From Colwellia sp. D2M02 (lineage in GTDB: Bacteria > Pseudomonadota > Gammaproteobacteria > Enterobacterales > Alteromonadaceae), in NCBI RefSeq assembly GCF_018860755.1, contig NZ_JAHKPW010000079.1, positions 1-40,032 of the forward strand: 40,032 nt of DNA. The letters are read 5' to 3'. This document shows, piece after piece, positions 1-7,815 of the stretch. Within the stretch, counting starts at the first letter, position 1. Every line of letters begins with the position of its first letter. The translations under genes were made by a program, and so were the position numbers. The notes beneath the pieces are model-generated. The model was not told the DNA's origin. It ran no database searches and saw only the letters and a program-made list of their open reading frames with translations.

Positions 1-45
1 TGTAGCGTTACATAAAAAGGTGATAACGCAGTAAAAATGACCAAC

Positions 46-151
46 AAACGCTGTCCGAAGGATTCGGCTAAAAGCGTTTTATTCTTTGTTGAACAGTATT
101 TGCTTAGAATGACTAGGCAACACACTGTCCGCCGCGATTAAAACGCTTTTA
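46..151. repeat. Structured intergenic repeat element with nested inverted repeats
   Basis: A compact hairpin is visible at 46-79: AAACGCT (46-52) pairs with AGCGTTT (73-79), and inside it CCGAA (55-59) pairs with TTCGG (63-67). The outer part also forms a perfect 13-bp inverted repeat with a downstream segment: TAAAAGCGTTTTA at 69-81 and TAAAACGCTTTTA at 139-151. The two pairings compete for the same bases. The element runs straight into the 39-bp segment at 153-191 that recurs at 2992-3029. No coding potential is apparent. I read it as one member of a dispersed intergenic repeat family. That is an inference, because only a partial second copy lies in the window. Confidence 0.55.
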
Positions 152-152
152 T

Positions 153-191
153 CTCGAACAAAATTTAACCGCGAAAGATCAACAGCCCCTA
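153..191. repeat. 39-bp direct repeat, left copy, flanking the lipid cassette
   Basis: This segment begins CTCGAACAAAATTTAACCG and ends CAGCCCCTA. It matches 2992-3029 with four substitutions and one single-base gap. The two copies bracket the four-gene cassette at 290-2990. The left copy is attached to a longer structured element (46-151). The right copy lacks that part. Confidence 0.7.
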
Positions 192-289
192 ACAATTAAA
201 TCCCCAAGATTAAGTTGTGTATTTTAGCGCCAACAAGCAACAGACGACTTACGTTTGCTGGCGAAATTAATGATTACCAAGGAATAATA

Positions 290-976
290 ATGAATGACTT
301 AGCAGGACGCCGTCCCCTAAAGGTTAGAGAGCTAACCTTAATGACTAATATTGCCAAATGGTTAAGTAAAAAAGATATTACCCCTAACCAAATTTCTATC
401 GCGAGCGTGTTTTTTGCATTATTTGCTGGCACAGTATTACTCGTTGTAAACAGCGGAGGCAGTATTTGGTTAATGTGGCTCGCGGCGCTATTTATTCAAT
501 GTCGATTATTATGTAACTTATTTGATGGCATGGTGGCGATGGAGGGAGGCAAGTCTACAGCCTCTGGAGAATTATTTAACGATATTCCAGACCGTATTGC
601 TGACCCACTTATTTTAGTGCCTGCAGGCTATTTATTAACAGGGTTTTCTTGGGGAGCAGAGCTAGGCTGGTTAGCAGGAATACTGGCTGTCATGACGGCT
701 TATGTACGAACTTTAGCAAGCTCAATGGGAGCGCCCACTTTATTTACTGGGCCAATGGCAAAACAACATCGCATGGCTTTGATCACCATAGCATTATTGC
801 TATCCCCTTTAGAGCATTTATTATTTTCAACCCCAGGTTATTTATTATTAATGGTGCTTGTCATTATTTGCTTAGGCTCATTAACCACCATTTATAACCG
901 CACACGCGATGCTTACCTTTATTTAGAGTCGCCGAAAAAAGAACTAGACCACCCAAAGGCATCTGAGCATGTTTAA
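290..976 (+). CDS. CDP-alcohol phosphatidyltransferase family protein (YnbA-like)
   Basis: This 228-residue integral membrane enzyme is predicted to transfer a CDP-activated phosphatidyl or alcohol group in phospholipid synthesis. The family signature is at residues 79-101: DG (79-80), A83, G93, D98 and D101. The position that is usually the third Asp reads N97 and is followed by D98. The arginine that normally follows the Ala is Met. Several hydrophobic segments follow, as expected. The start at 290 is preferred over 215 because AAGGA lies six bases upstream and the extra N-terminus looks non-coding. The gene overlaps the next by 8 bp. The order CDP-alcohol transferase, CdsA-like, PlsC-like recalls E. 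coli ynbA-ynbB and suggests a self-contained lipid-head-group pathway. The true alcohol substrate cannot be told from sequence. Confidence 0.85.
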   Translation: MNDLAGRRPLKVRELTLMTNIAKWLSKKDITPNQISIASVFFALFAGTVLLVVNSGGSIWLMWLAALFIQCRLLCNLFDGMVAMEGGKSTASGELFNDIPDRIADPLILVPAGYLLTGFSWGAELGWLAGILAVMTAYVRTLASSMGAPTLFTGPMAKQHRMALITIALLLSPLEHLLFSTPGYLLLMVLVIICLGSLTTIYNRTRDAYLYLESPKKELDHPKASEHV

Positions 977-1901
977 CCTCCCTGAACATTCATTTTATAT
1001 GATGCTATTTGTTACCTTGCTATTGGTCACTGCTAGCGTCGCCCGTTTATTACTAAAAGTAAAAAATCCACAAACAGATCACACCGAATTAAAACAGCGC
1101 ATTCAGTCTTGGTGGTGGATGATTATTATTCTTTTTGGGATTTTAATTGCTTCACCAACAGTCGCAACTGTATTTTTTGCGCTATTAAGCTTTTTAGCGT
1201 TAAAAGAGTTTTTTTCAATAGTGCCCACCCGTCAAGCCGATAGACGTGTTTTACTTTGGGCTTATTTGGCAATTCCAGCACAGTATTATTGGGCATCATT
1301 AAACTGGTATGGCATGTTTATTATTTTCATTCCTGTTTATGTATTTCTCTTTTTGCCCATGCGCGCTGTATTTATTGGAGAAACAAAAGGCTTTATTCGC
1401 TCTTTAGGTACCATTCATTGGGCGCTAATGCTCTCAGTATTTTGTATTAGTCATATTGCCTATTTATTACAGCTCCCTGTACTTAACGAACAAGCCGGTG
1501 CGTTAGGTTTAGTACTTTTTCTTATTTTCATTACTCAGTTCAATGATGTCTGCCAATATATTTGGGGAAAAGCTTTAGGCAAAAATAAAATCATTCCTAA
1601 AGTCAGCCCTAATAAAACATGGGAGGGTTTTATTGGGGGGGTGGCAACCGTAACTATTGTTGCTGGTTTTCTAGCGCCGTATTTAACGCCATTAACGTTA
1701 TTACAAGGTTTGGTTGCCGGAGCATTAATGGCTGTCGCTGGCTTTGTTGGTGATGTGGTTATTTCATCGGTAAAACGAGATTTAGCAATTAAAGACAGCG
1801 GTACACTTATTCCTGGTCATGGCGGATTATTAGATAGAATTGACAGCTTAATTTATACCGCACCATTATTTTTCCATTATCTTTATTATTTGCATTACTA
1901 A
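969..1901 (+). CDS. CdsA-like phosphatidate cytidylyltransferase (YnbB-like)
   Basis: This 310-residue polytopic membrane protein is predicted to make CDP-diacylglycerol from phosphatidic acid and CTP. The C-terminal CDS signature is at about residues 266-292: SSVKRD, then KDSG, then PGHGGLLDRID with the metal-binding acidic residues intact. It starts inside the last codons of the upstream gene (8-bp overlap), with AAGG nine bases before the ATG. The next gene follows after 8 bp. A housekeeping cdsA normally sits near dxr/bamA. This copy is linked instead to a CDP-alcohol transferase and an acyltransferase, so it is probably an accessory paralogue feeding the enzyme encoded upstream. That role is inferred from gene order. 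Confidence 0.88.
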   Translation: MFNLPEHSFYMMLFVTLLLVTASVARLLLKVKNPQTDHTELKQRIQSWWWMIIILFGILIASPTVATVFFALLSFLALKEFFSIVPTRQADRRVLLWAYLAIPAQYYWASLNWYGMFIIFIPVYVFLFLPMRAVFIGETKGFIRSLGTIHWALMLSVFCISHIAYLLQLPVLNEQAGALGLVLFLIFITQFNDVCQYIWGKALGKNKIIPKVSPNKTWEGFIGGVATVTIVAGFLAPYLTPLTLLQGLVAGALMAVAGFVGDVVISSVKRDLAIKDSGTLIPGHGGLLDRIDSLIYTAPLFFHYLYYLHY

Positions 1902-1909
1902 GGACGGTT

Positions 1910-2578
1910 ATGAACAGGTTATTAAAAATATTGTTTTTCGCGTTAGTGGTAAAGCCTGTGGTGTTTTTTTGCTTGGGGCTCAACGTATTTTTTAAAGCGC
2001 GATTACCCCGTACAGGGGCTGCTATCATAGTAGCAAATCATAATAGTCATTTAGACACTATGGTATTGATGAGCTTATATCCACTGTTAAGTATCCATCG
2101 CATTAGGCCTGTTGCCGCGGCAGATTACTTTTTATCGAACCGATTTTTAGCATGGTTTTCCTTAAACATTATTGGCATTATCCCCATTAAGCGTCGCGCT
2201 GGCAGTGCTCATTCAACACTTTTTGATGAATGCCATAATGCGTTAAATAACGGGGATATTTTAGTGTTATTTCCTGAGGGGTCTCGTGGTGCGCCTGAGC
2301 AAATGAGTGAACTTAAACGCGGTGTTCATCACCTAATAAAGTCACGCCCTACCCTAAATGTTGCGCCGGTTTTTTTACATGGTTTAGGTCGGGCATTACC
2401 AAAAGGCGAAGCCCTGTTAGTGCCCTTTAATTGTGATGTGGTTATAGGTGAGCCAATTGCTTTTGTTGATGATGCAAAGCAATATATACACAACGTCGGC
2501 AAAGCTTTATCCTTATTAGAAGCTCAATGCCTAACACGCCAATGTGCTGTAACAGATGATCAACAACGAGAAAGTTAA
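1910..2578 (+). CDS. PlsC-like 1-acyl-glycerol-3-phosphate acyltransferase
   Basis: This 222-residue acyltransferase carries both hallmark motifs of the PlsC/LPLAT family: NHxxxxD (H44, D49) as catalytic dyad and FPEGSRG (121-127) for glycerol-phosphate binding. A hydrophobic N-terminus (about residues 6-26) anchors it to the inner membrane. It would make phosphatidic acid, the substrate for the cytidylyltransferase encoded just upstream. The Shine-Dalgarno AAGGA (1900-1904) overlaps the cdsA-like stop codon, so translation is probably coupled. Alternative acceptors within the LPLAT family, such as ornithine-lipid or other lyso-lipids, cannot be excluded. Confidence 0.87.
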   Translation: MNRLLKILFFALVVKPVVFFCLGLNVFFKARLPRTGAAIIVANHNSHLDTMVLMSLYPLLSIHRIRPVAAADYFLSNRFLAWFSLNIIGIIPIKRRAGSAHSTLFDECHNALNNGDILVLFPEGSRGAPEQMSELKRGVHHLIKSRPTLNVAPVFLHGLGRALPKGEALLVPFNCDVVIGEPIAFVDDAKQYIHNVGKALSLLEAQCLTRQCAVTDDQQRES

Positions 2579-2582
2579 CCTT

Positions 2583-2990
2583 ATGTACTTAGGAAAATGC
2601 TTATGTGGCGAAGTTGCCATAAAAATACAGGGTGACATTAGCGACATTATTCATTGTCATTGTTCACTGTGTCGAAAAAACAGTGGAACTGCGTTTGCAA
2701 CCAATGGCTTTATAAACGCCGAAGACTTTACGATTTTAAGCGGTGAAAAAAGCTTAACAACTTTTTCATTCAAACCAGGCAAAAACAGACATTTTTGCAA
2801 GCACTGTGGCTCACCGGTTTATAGTTCAAACGATCAAGACCCGAGTCGTTACAGAATACGATTAGGTCTTTTAGACTCTGATATTAGTGAAAAGCCGCTA
2901 TCACATAACTTTGTTTCATCAAAAGCTAATTGGGAAGACCTTGATGCTGCCTTACCAAGATATGATGCTTTTGAGCCAAACAGAAAATAA
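2583..2990 (+). CDS. GFA / CENP-V fold zinc protein
   Basis: This 135-residue protein has the GFA (glutathione-dependent formaldehyde-activating enzyme-like) cysteine pattern: CLC at 6-8, HCHCSLC at 24-30 and FCKHC at 71-75, followed by GSPVY. These Cys residues bind zinc in the family. Most members have no proven activity, so I do not call it a formaldehyde enzyme. Start 2583 gives the usual short N-terminus (MYLGKCLCGEV) and has GAG at 2568-2570 upstream. An ATG at 2556 would overlap the acyltransferase gene by 23 bp and adds nothing family-like. It is the last gene of the plus-strand cassette, and its link to lipid synthesis is unclear. The 38-bp repeat begins right after its stop codon. 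Confidence 0.85.
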   Translation: MYLGKCLCGEVAIKIQGDISDIIHCHCSLCRKNSGTAFATNGFINAEDFTILSGEKSLTTFSFKPGKNRHFCKHCGSPVYSSNDQDPSRYRIRLGLLDSDISEKPLSHNFVSSKANWEDLDAALPRYDAFEPNRK

Positions 2991-2991
2991 G

Positions 2992-3029
2992 CTCGAACAA
3001 AAGTTAACCGTGAAAGTTCAGCAGCCCTA
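2992..3029. repeat. 38-bp direct repeat, right copy, flanking the lipid cassette
   Basis: It begins CTCGAACAAAAGTTAACCG one base after the GFA gene stop and ends CAGCCCTA. It is the partner of 153-191. The upstream inverted-repeat portion seen on the left is absent here. Confidence 0.7.
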
Positions 3030-3055
3030 GCGCTTCAAGTTGCAAACGAGTTAAT

Positions 3056-3087
3056 AAAAAAGGCTATAGCATTACTGCATATAGCCT
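3056..3087 (-). terminator. Intrinsic terminator of the TonB operon
   Basis: The inverted repeat AGGCTATA / TATAGCCT (3061-3068 and 3080-3087, with GCA/TGC pairing inside) is followed on the minus strand by a run of U (plus-strand A at 3056-3060). It lies about 120 bp downstream of the TPR gene stop. Confidence 0.75.
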
Positions 3088-3208
3088 GACTTTCATTTTA
3101 GCTAGTGAATTTTACCTAGCAAATTGTTGCTTAACGCTTTGTGCTTTCCCTACTTTACTACGCACTAATTAATCGTAAAGTCAGCGTTAAAAAGTATTAG
3201 CGCAAGTG

Positions 3209-4552
3209 TTAGTTAAGCATTGCTAATCGCGTTGCATAATTGTCTTGCTCGCGTTCAACATATTTAGCCCATTGCTGCGCTGTTGCTTTGCTGCTTGGTA
3301 CTTTTAATGCCTTAGCAAAAGCGGTAAGAGAGTCTTCAAACTTTTGTAAGTTAAAGTTCGCCATCCCTTGTGCAAGGTACATATTACCTAAGTAATTTGG
3401 CGCATTCTCTTCGCTTGATTGGTTTTTTTCTGCTTTAGTAATAGCTTGGTTAGCGGCACTAATCGCCTGCTGCCACTGCTCATTATTAAGGTAAGTTTGC
3501 GCCAATAATGCATCATATTTGCCATCCTCGGCCATGGCACTAAGCTGAGTTAACACCTTAATAGCCTTGTTGTCTTCTTTGGCGGCTAAATAAGAGCGTG
3601 ACAATAAATCTAAGTTGCTTTCATCAGCAGGTACACTGCCTTTAGCAACCGCTTCGGCCATTAATTGTGCGCTTTTATAAGGTGCACCGTGAAATAAATA
3701 AAGCTGAGCCAGAGTAGTAATTTCAGCAGCTTTAGTAATGTAGCCAGCTTGATAAGCGGCTTCCATTACCGCAACTTGTTTAGCCTCTTCACCTATTTCA
3801 CCGTACATACCCGAAAGCTGTAACCAGTATTGTGGTTTATCAAACAAACGCACTAATTGCTCTAGCACTTTGGTTACTTGCTCTGGCTGTTTCAGCTCGT
3901 AGTAATTAGCACGTTGTAGTATTAACCAATTTTCTTTTGGGAGCTTGTTGTCTTTGGCAACTAACGCCATAGCATTATCTAAATGCGTTAAGCTGTCTTG
4001 GAAGCGTTTATCTTGATAGTAAATTTGGGCAAAAAATACTTCTTGATTCGCCGTTAATGGTTTTGCATTAAGCTTTTGCCATTTTTTTAAATGAGTTAAC
4101 GCTTGCGCAAAATTTTGCTGTTGCATTGAAAGCTGTGCTAGTGAATAAAGCGTTGAAATAATTAAACTATCTGGAATGATTTCTTCTGCGACAACTTTTT
4201 CAAAGCTATCAATCGCCATGGCAACATCTTCATTGGCGTAATACATAAAACCGTAAAAGTTAAAAAGCATGGCTCGTTCATAACTATTTAAGCTATCAAG
4301 ACGATCTTTAACTTCGTCAAGCACTTCAAAACCTTGAATTTTATCGCCATCATCAGCGAGCTTTTGTGCGCGCGCTAATTGCGCATAAACTCTATCGCGC
4401 ATTGCGGGCACTTTTTTAGTAGCGCGGTAGCTGCTTTTTTCTTGCGCTTCATTGGCATAAGCAACATTCATTAGTGCACTGCCCGACATTGCGCTAGTTA
4501 CGGCACTGGTCAATACTAGTGTTTTTAATAGTAAACAAACTGACTTTTTCAT
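3209..4552 (-). CDS. Exported tetratricopeptide-repeat protein of the TonB2-type operon
   Basis: This 447-residue protein has an N-terminal signal peptide (about residues 1-33, ending near AYA). The rest is almost entirely helical TPR-like repeats, for example the segments around 85-150, 160-215 and 370-430 with alternating Ala/Leu/Tyr spacing. It is the last gene of the DUF3450-TtpC-ExbB-ExbD-TonB operon. Related TPR proteins are found at the same place in other marine gammaproteobacterial TonB2 loci. It is probably periplasmic and may scaffold the energising complex or couple it to receptors, but its function is inferred only from position. The ATG has AGGAG six bases upstream. The 88-bp gap after tonB shows no terminator. 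Confidence 0.8.
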   Translation of the reverse strand: MKKSVCLLLKTLVLTSAVTSAMSGSALMNVAYANEAQEKSSYRATKKVPAMRDRVYAQLARAQKLADDGDKIQGFEVLDEVKDRLDSLNSYERAMLFNFYGFMYYANEDVAMAIDSFEKVVAEEIIPDSLIISTLYSLAQLSMQQQNFAQALTHLKKWQKLNAKPLTANQEVFFAQIYYQDKRFQDSLTHLDNAMALVAKDNKLPKENWLILQRANYYELKQPEQVTKVLEQLVRLFDKPQYWLQLSGMYGEIGEEAKQVAVMEAAYQAGYITKAAEITTLAQLYLFHGAPYKSAQLMAEAVAKGSVPADESNLDLLSRSYLAAKEDNKAIKVLTQLSAMAEDGKYDALLAQTYLNNEQWQQAISAANQAITKAEKNQSSEENAPNYLGNMYLAQGMANFNLQKFEDSLTAFAKALKVPSSKATAQQWAKYVEREQDNYATRLAMLN

Positions 4553-4640
4553 TTGTTACTCCTGTTTTTTATTAACTTGGTTAGCGTTAGCTAACACTGA
4601 AAAATATACTTATTGTCTATTTCATTAACCGTTTACTTGA

Positions 4641-5273
4641 TTAACCGTCTATTTCAAAAGTGATGCGGTTTTGCACGCCAGCAACTTCCATTGCTTCACC
4701 GTCAACAACCCGTGGTTTGTATTTAAACTTCATTACCGCATCAAGTGCTGCACGTTCAAACACGCCTTCTGGCTCAGCTTTTACTACTACAGGGCTATTA
4801 ACCGACCCGGTTTTACTTACGGTAAACTCAACAATAACAAAACCTTCTAAACCACGGGCTTGAGCTCTGCGAGGGTAAACCGCAGCCACTTTAACAATGG
4901 GTAAGTAGTCACCATCGTTAGTATCTAAACTCAAACCACCCGACAAACCGTTATCCGCTTGAATATCAGCCGCAAAGCTACTTTTAGCGACATTCGCATT
5001 AGGATTAGCTTGTGGCATGGGAGGCGTATTCATTGGTGGAGGTGGCTCTTTAGGTTTTGCCGGCTTTTGTGGTTTACGCTCTTTTTTGACAATAGCGTCA
5101 TCTTTTTTCAAACGAATAAAGTCAAGTACGTTGCCCTTTACAGGGTCTGTCATTGCGTTTTCACCACCAGCAATAAGCTTTTGCATGCCCCATAGCAATA
5201 TAAATGTCATTACTAAGGCAAGTGCCCCTGCTATAACAAATCGCATAGACTTCCTAATAATTACCTTTGCCAT
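4641..5273 (-). CDS. tonB: TonB energy transducer (TonB2-type)
   Basis: This 210-residue protein has the TonB layout. A single N-terminal membrane anchor (about 11-32) is followed by a Lys/Pro-rich periplasmic linker (about 64-90, with a PPPP run) and a C-terminal TonB domain (about 125-210). The C-terminal domain contains YPRRAQARGLEGFVIVEF and the YKP near the end. The linker is short compared with E. coli TonB, as is usual for TonB2-type proteins that work with TtpC. It transmits proton-motive energy from ExbB/ExbD to outer-membrane receptors, two of which are encoded in this window. The start is supported by AAGGA seven bases upstream of the ATG. It lies 34 bp after exbD. Confidence 0.92.
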   Translation of the reverse strand: MAKVIIRKSMRFVIAGALALVMTFILLWGMQKLIAGGENAMTDPVKGNVLDFIRLKKDDAIVKKERKPQKPAKPKEPPPPMNTPPMPQANPNANVAKSSFAADIQADNGLSGGLSLDTNDGDYLPIVKVAAVYPRRAQARGLEGFVIVEFTVSKTGSVNSPVVVKAEPEGVFERAALDAVMKFKYKPRVVDGEAMEVAGVQNRITFEIDG

Positions 5274-5307
5274 TTTCTTTTCCTTACTCTTTTACAAAAG
5301 AGCGCTG

Positions 5308-5718
5308 TTAAGCTTCTTGCGCGGCGATAGAAACATCAAAAACACCTGCGGCACGTGCTGAGTCCATCACTTTAATTAACGTATCGGTTGTTGATTTTTG
5401 GTCGGCCTGAATAACCACGCTACCTTGTGGATTTTCAGCTTTCAAACGCTCAATGTTTGCTTGAACACTGCGAATATCAACTTTGCGTTTATTGATCCAA
5501 ATATCACCTTTATCACTAATCGCCACTAAAATATTAGCGCGCTCTTTTTTAACGGCAGTAGCGGCCTCAGGACGATTCACATCAATACCAGCCTCTTTCA
5601 CAAATGAAGCGGTAACAATAAAGAAAATGAGTAAGATAAAAACAACATCAAGCATAGGTGTCATATCAATTTCTTCTTTTTCGTCTTGCTCTTGCAACAT
5701 TTTGCTTATGTGACGCAT
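5308..5718 (-). CDS. exbD: ExbD proton-channel subunit
   Basis: This 136-residue biopolymer transport protein has the ExbD pattern. A short cytoplasmic N-terminus carrying EEIDMTPMLDVVFILLIFF (about 16-34) includes the conserved membrane Asp (D24) that carries protons. A periplasmic domain follows and ends in the typical VMDSARAAGVFDVSIA segment. It is encoded between exbB and tonB on the minus strand. The 147-bp gap separating it from exbB contains strong hairpins and is unusually long for this otherwise tight operon. Confidence 0.94.
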   Translation of the reverse strand: MRHISKMLQEQDEKEEIDMTPMLDVVFILLIFFIVTASFVKEAGIDVNRPEAATAVKKERANILVAISDKGDIWINKRKVDIRSVQANIERLKAENPQGSVVIQADQKSTTDTLIKVMDSARAAGVFDVSIAAQEA

Positions 5719-5784
5719 AATTTTTCCTATTTCACTTATGTTACGAACGTCAGTCAGTACGCCAACGCCGTGATAATATTTAAC

Positions 5785-5849
5785 GGCTAAACTGTTTTAG
5801 CCTTGTATTGCTCGATGAGCTATTGGCATTAGCTCATAAACTCATCGAG
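5785..5849 (-). other. Hairpins in the exbB-exbD intercistronic gap
   Basis: Three pairings are visible in this gap. CTCGATGAG (5811-5819) pairs with CTCATCGAG (5841-5849). The alternative ATGAGCTA (5815-5822) pairs with TAGCTCAT (5830-5837). A separate stem GGCTAAA/TTTAGCC lies at 5785-5802. The first two are mutually exclusive. None is followed by a U-run on the minus strand, so processing, mRNA stability or partial attenuation is more likely than full termination. Confidence 0.45.
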
Positions 5850-5865
5850 TAATTTTGTATTGTTG

Positions 5866-6402
5866 TTAATGCTGAACGGTTAACTTGTCAGCCAATAATT
5901 CAGCTTCTTTTTTGGCATTGCGACGTAACCAGGTAATAGTAAAAACACCTGATAACGAACCCACCATACCCGCCATGGTTGGAATAGTTGCTCGTGAAAC
6001 GCCCGATGCCATTGAACGAGCATTGCCACTACCCGATATTGCCATCACATCAAACACTTCAATCATGCCAGTTACTGTGCCAAGTAATCCTAATAATGGA
6101 CATAGCACCACAAGCGATTGAATTAACACCAAATTACGATTTAACTTAGTGGTACCGCGCGAAATCAGCGCGGTACGTATTTGCTCGCTATACCAAGAGG
6201 TATGTTCGGTACGTTCTTTCCAGCAATTTACTAAGTGTTTTTTTACGCTACGATAGCTATAAAAAACAAACACAAAGCGCTCAAAAATCAACAACCACAT
6301 AATAAAGATAACGCCAGCAATCACCGTTAATACTTGACCACCCGTTTCCATAAACTCGCCAATGGCGCTGGTAGCATTTGAGATTTCAAGTAAGGCCATC
6401 AC
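5866..6402 (-). CDS. exbB: ExbB proton-channel subunit (MotA/TolQ/ExbB family)
   Basis: This 178-residue inner-membrane protein has three hydrophobic segments (about 20-42, 95-120 and 135-160). It carries the conserved MotA/TolQ/ExbB core PLLGLLGTVTGMIEVFD (about 101-117) and the SGVSRATIPTMAGM stretch of the third segment. With ExbD it forms the proton channel that powers TonB. It is shorter than classical ExbB, as expected for the TonB2-type partner of TtpC. GTG at 6402 has AAGGAG eight bases upstream. ATG at 6399 is the alternative. Only 3 bp separate it from the upstream ttpC stop. Confidence 0.92.
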   Translation of the reverse strand: MMALLEISNATSAIGEFMETGGQVLTVIAGVIFIMWLLIFERFVFVFYSYRSVKKHLVNCWKERTEHTSWYSEQIRTALISRGTTKLNRNLVLIQSLVVLCPLLGLLGTVTGMIEVFDVMAISGSGNARSMASGVSRATIPTMAGMVGSLSGVFTITWLRRNAKKEAELLADKLTVQH

Positions 6403-6405
6403 TAT

Positions 6406-7812
6406 TTAAGCTCCTTGGCTCGCTTGCGAGGCTTTTTCGGCGCGTTCAGCTCGCTCGGCAATAATGCCCGTGCTTTCTTGTTGTAAAATATTAACAATGC
6501 CGCGGCTACGACCGTTTAAATAAGCAAAGATAAATACCATTGGAATGGCAACCACTAAACCAAGCACCGTTGTGACTAAGGCTTGAGAAATACCGCCAGC
6601 CATTAATTTAGGGTCACCTGTACCAAATAAGGTAATCGCTTGGAAAGTGTTTATCATGCCCGTTACCGTACCGAGTAAACCAATAAGCGGCGCAACTACT
6701 GAAATAATTTTAATTAAGGTCAAACGCTTAGATAGGTTTGGTACTTCACGTAAAATAGACTCCGACAGTTTTAATTCTAGTGTTTCAGTATCTAAATCAG
6801 GGTTATTATCTTTTACCTGCATAACACGCCCTAGTGGGTTGTCATTTGAGGCTTTGTCAGATTTCAATTGACGATTAACTTTAGCGCCAACATTGACTAA
6901 GTTGATGAGTCGCTCTAGCGCAATTAATAAACCAATTAAGCCAATCGCTAAAATGATGTAGCCTACTGGACCACCTTGGTCGACTCTTTCACGAGTGTCA
7001 GGTGCTTGCACTAATAAACTTAGAATTGAACCACCGGTTGGGTCTAATGCAAATGCAGCGGTTTTGTCATTACTATTAAGTAAGTCGTCAACAGAGTTTA
7101 AATAACGTGTTGATGGTTGTCTTATTAGTTCTGCAACCGTGCCCGTTTCATCAATGTATTCTAAATATTTTCCGTTTGACACTAAGTTAAAACCACCAAC
7201 ACGTGTTACTGGTGCAGTAGTTCGTTCACCATCAGCTAAAACCACTTCGCGATTAAAGGTAGTAATTTTTCCGCTTTGGGTCATTTCACGTTGCAGCTCA
7301 AACCATAAACGTTCAATTTCTGCAATTGATGCTAACTTAGCGCTTGAGCCCATGCTTTGTGCAAATTCATCTAAAAATACACCACGCCCTGTAATTTGAG
7401 CTGAAACTACTGAGGTTTGAAACTTACTGCGAGTATCACCAGAAACTTGCTGCAAAACACCAAATAATTCTTTTAGCTCGCCTAAACGCTTGTCTAAGGC
7501 ATCTGCTTTATTGCCTAGTTCAACTTCGTTATCGCTAAACTTAGTTTCAAGCTCAACACTTAACTTTAAGGCTGAGTCGCGTTGTGCCGCCATATCATCA
7601 AGCATACGCTGCTGTTGATTAACTTTGGCTTTAAACTGCGCTTCACGTGCTTGGTTTTGTTTACTTTGTGCAATTTTACCTTGTTCAAGCTGCGATAATA
7701 AATCATCTAAATTAGCCGCTTGTTCAGCAAAACTTGCCGTGCTGGCTAAGGTTAATGTTAACGCGGTTGCGCTCAGTACTTTTTTAAAAGTATTAGTAGA
7801 GAATATCATCAC
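6406..7812 (-). CDS. ttpC: TtpC-type MotA/TolQ/ExbB protein with periplasmic coiled-coil extension
   Basis: This 468-residue protein has a signal peptide (1-29) and a long periplasmic helical region (about 30-125, rich in Gln/Lys/Glu/Leu). A further periplasmic domain is followed by a MotA/TolQ/ExbB module with membrane segments near 283-305, 370-393 and 415-437, including PLIGLLGTVTGMINTFQ. This matches TtpC, the fourth component of Vibrio TonB2 systems, which is needed together with ExbB2/ExbD2/TonB2. The order DUF3450, TtpC, ExbB, ExbD, TonB is the standard one. GTG (7812) or ATG (7809) may be the start; GGAG lies six or nine bases upstream. The preceding stop codon is 3 bp away. Confidence 0.9.
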   Translation of the reverse strand: MMIFSTNTFKKVLSATALTLTLASTASFAEQAANLDDLLSQLEQGKIAQSKQNQAREAQFKAKVNQQQRMLDDMAAQRDSALKLSVELETKFSDNEVELGNKADALDKRLGELKELFGVLQQVSGDTRSKFQTSVVSAQITGRGVFLDEFAQSMGSSAKLASIAEIERLWFELQREMTQSGKITTFNREVVLADGERTTAPVTRVGGFNLVSNGKYLEYIDETGTVAELIRQPSTRYLNSVDDLLNSNDKTAAFALDPTGGSILSLLVQAPDTRERVDQGGPVGYIILAIGLIGLLIALERLINLVNVGAKVNRQLKSDKASNDNPLGRVMQVKDNNPDLDTETLELKLSESILREVPNLSKRLTLIKIISVVAPLIGLLGTVTGMINTFQAITLFGTGDPKLMAGGISQALVTTVLGLVVAIPMVFIFAYLNGRSRGIVNILQQESTGIIAERAERAEKASQASQGA

Positions 7813-7815
7813 AAA

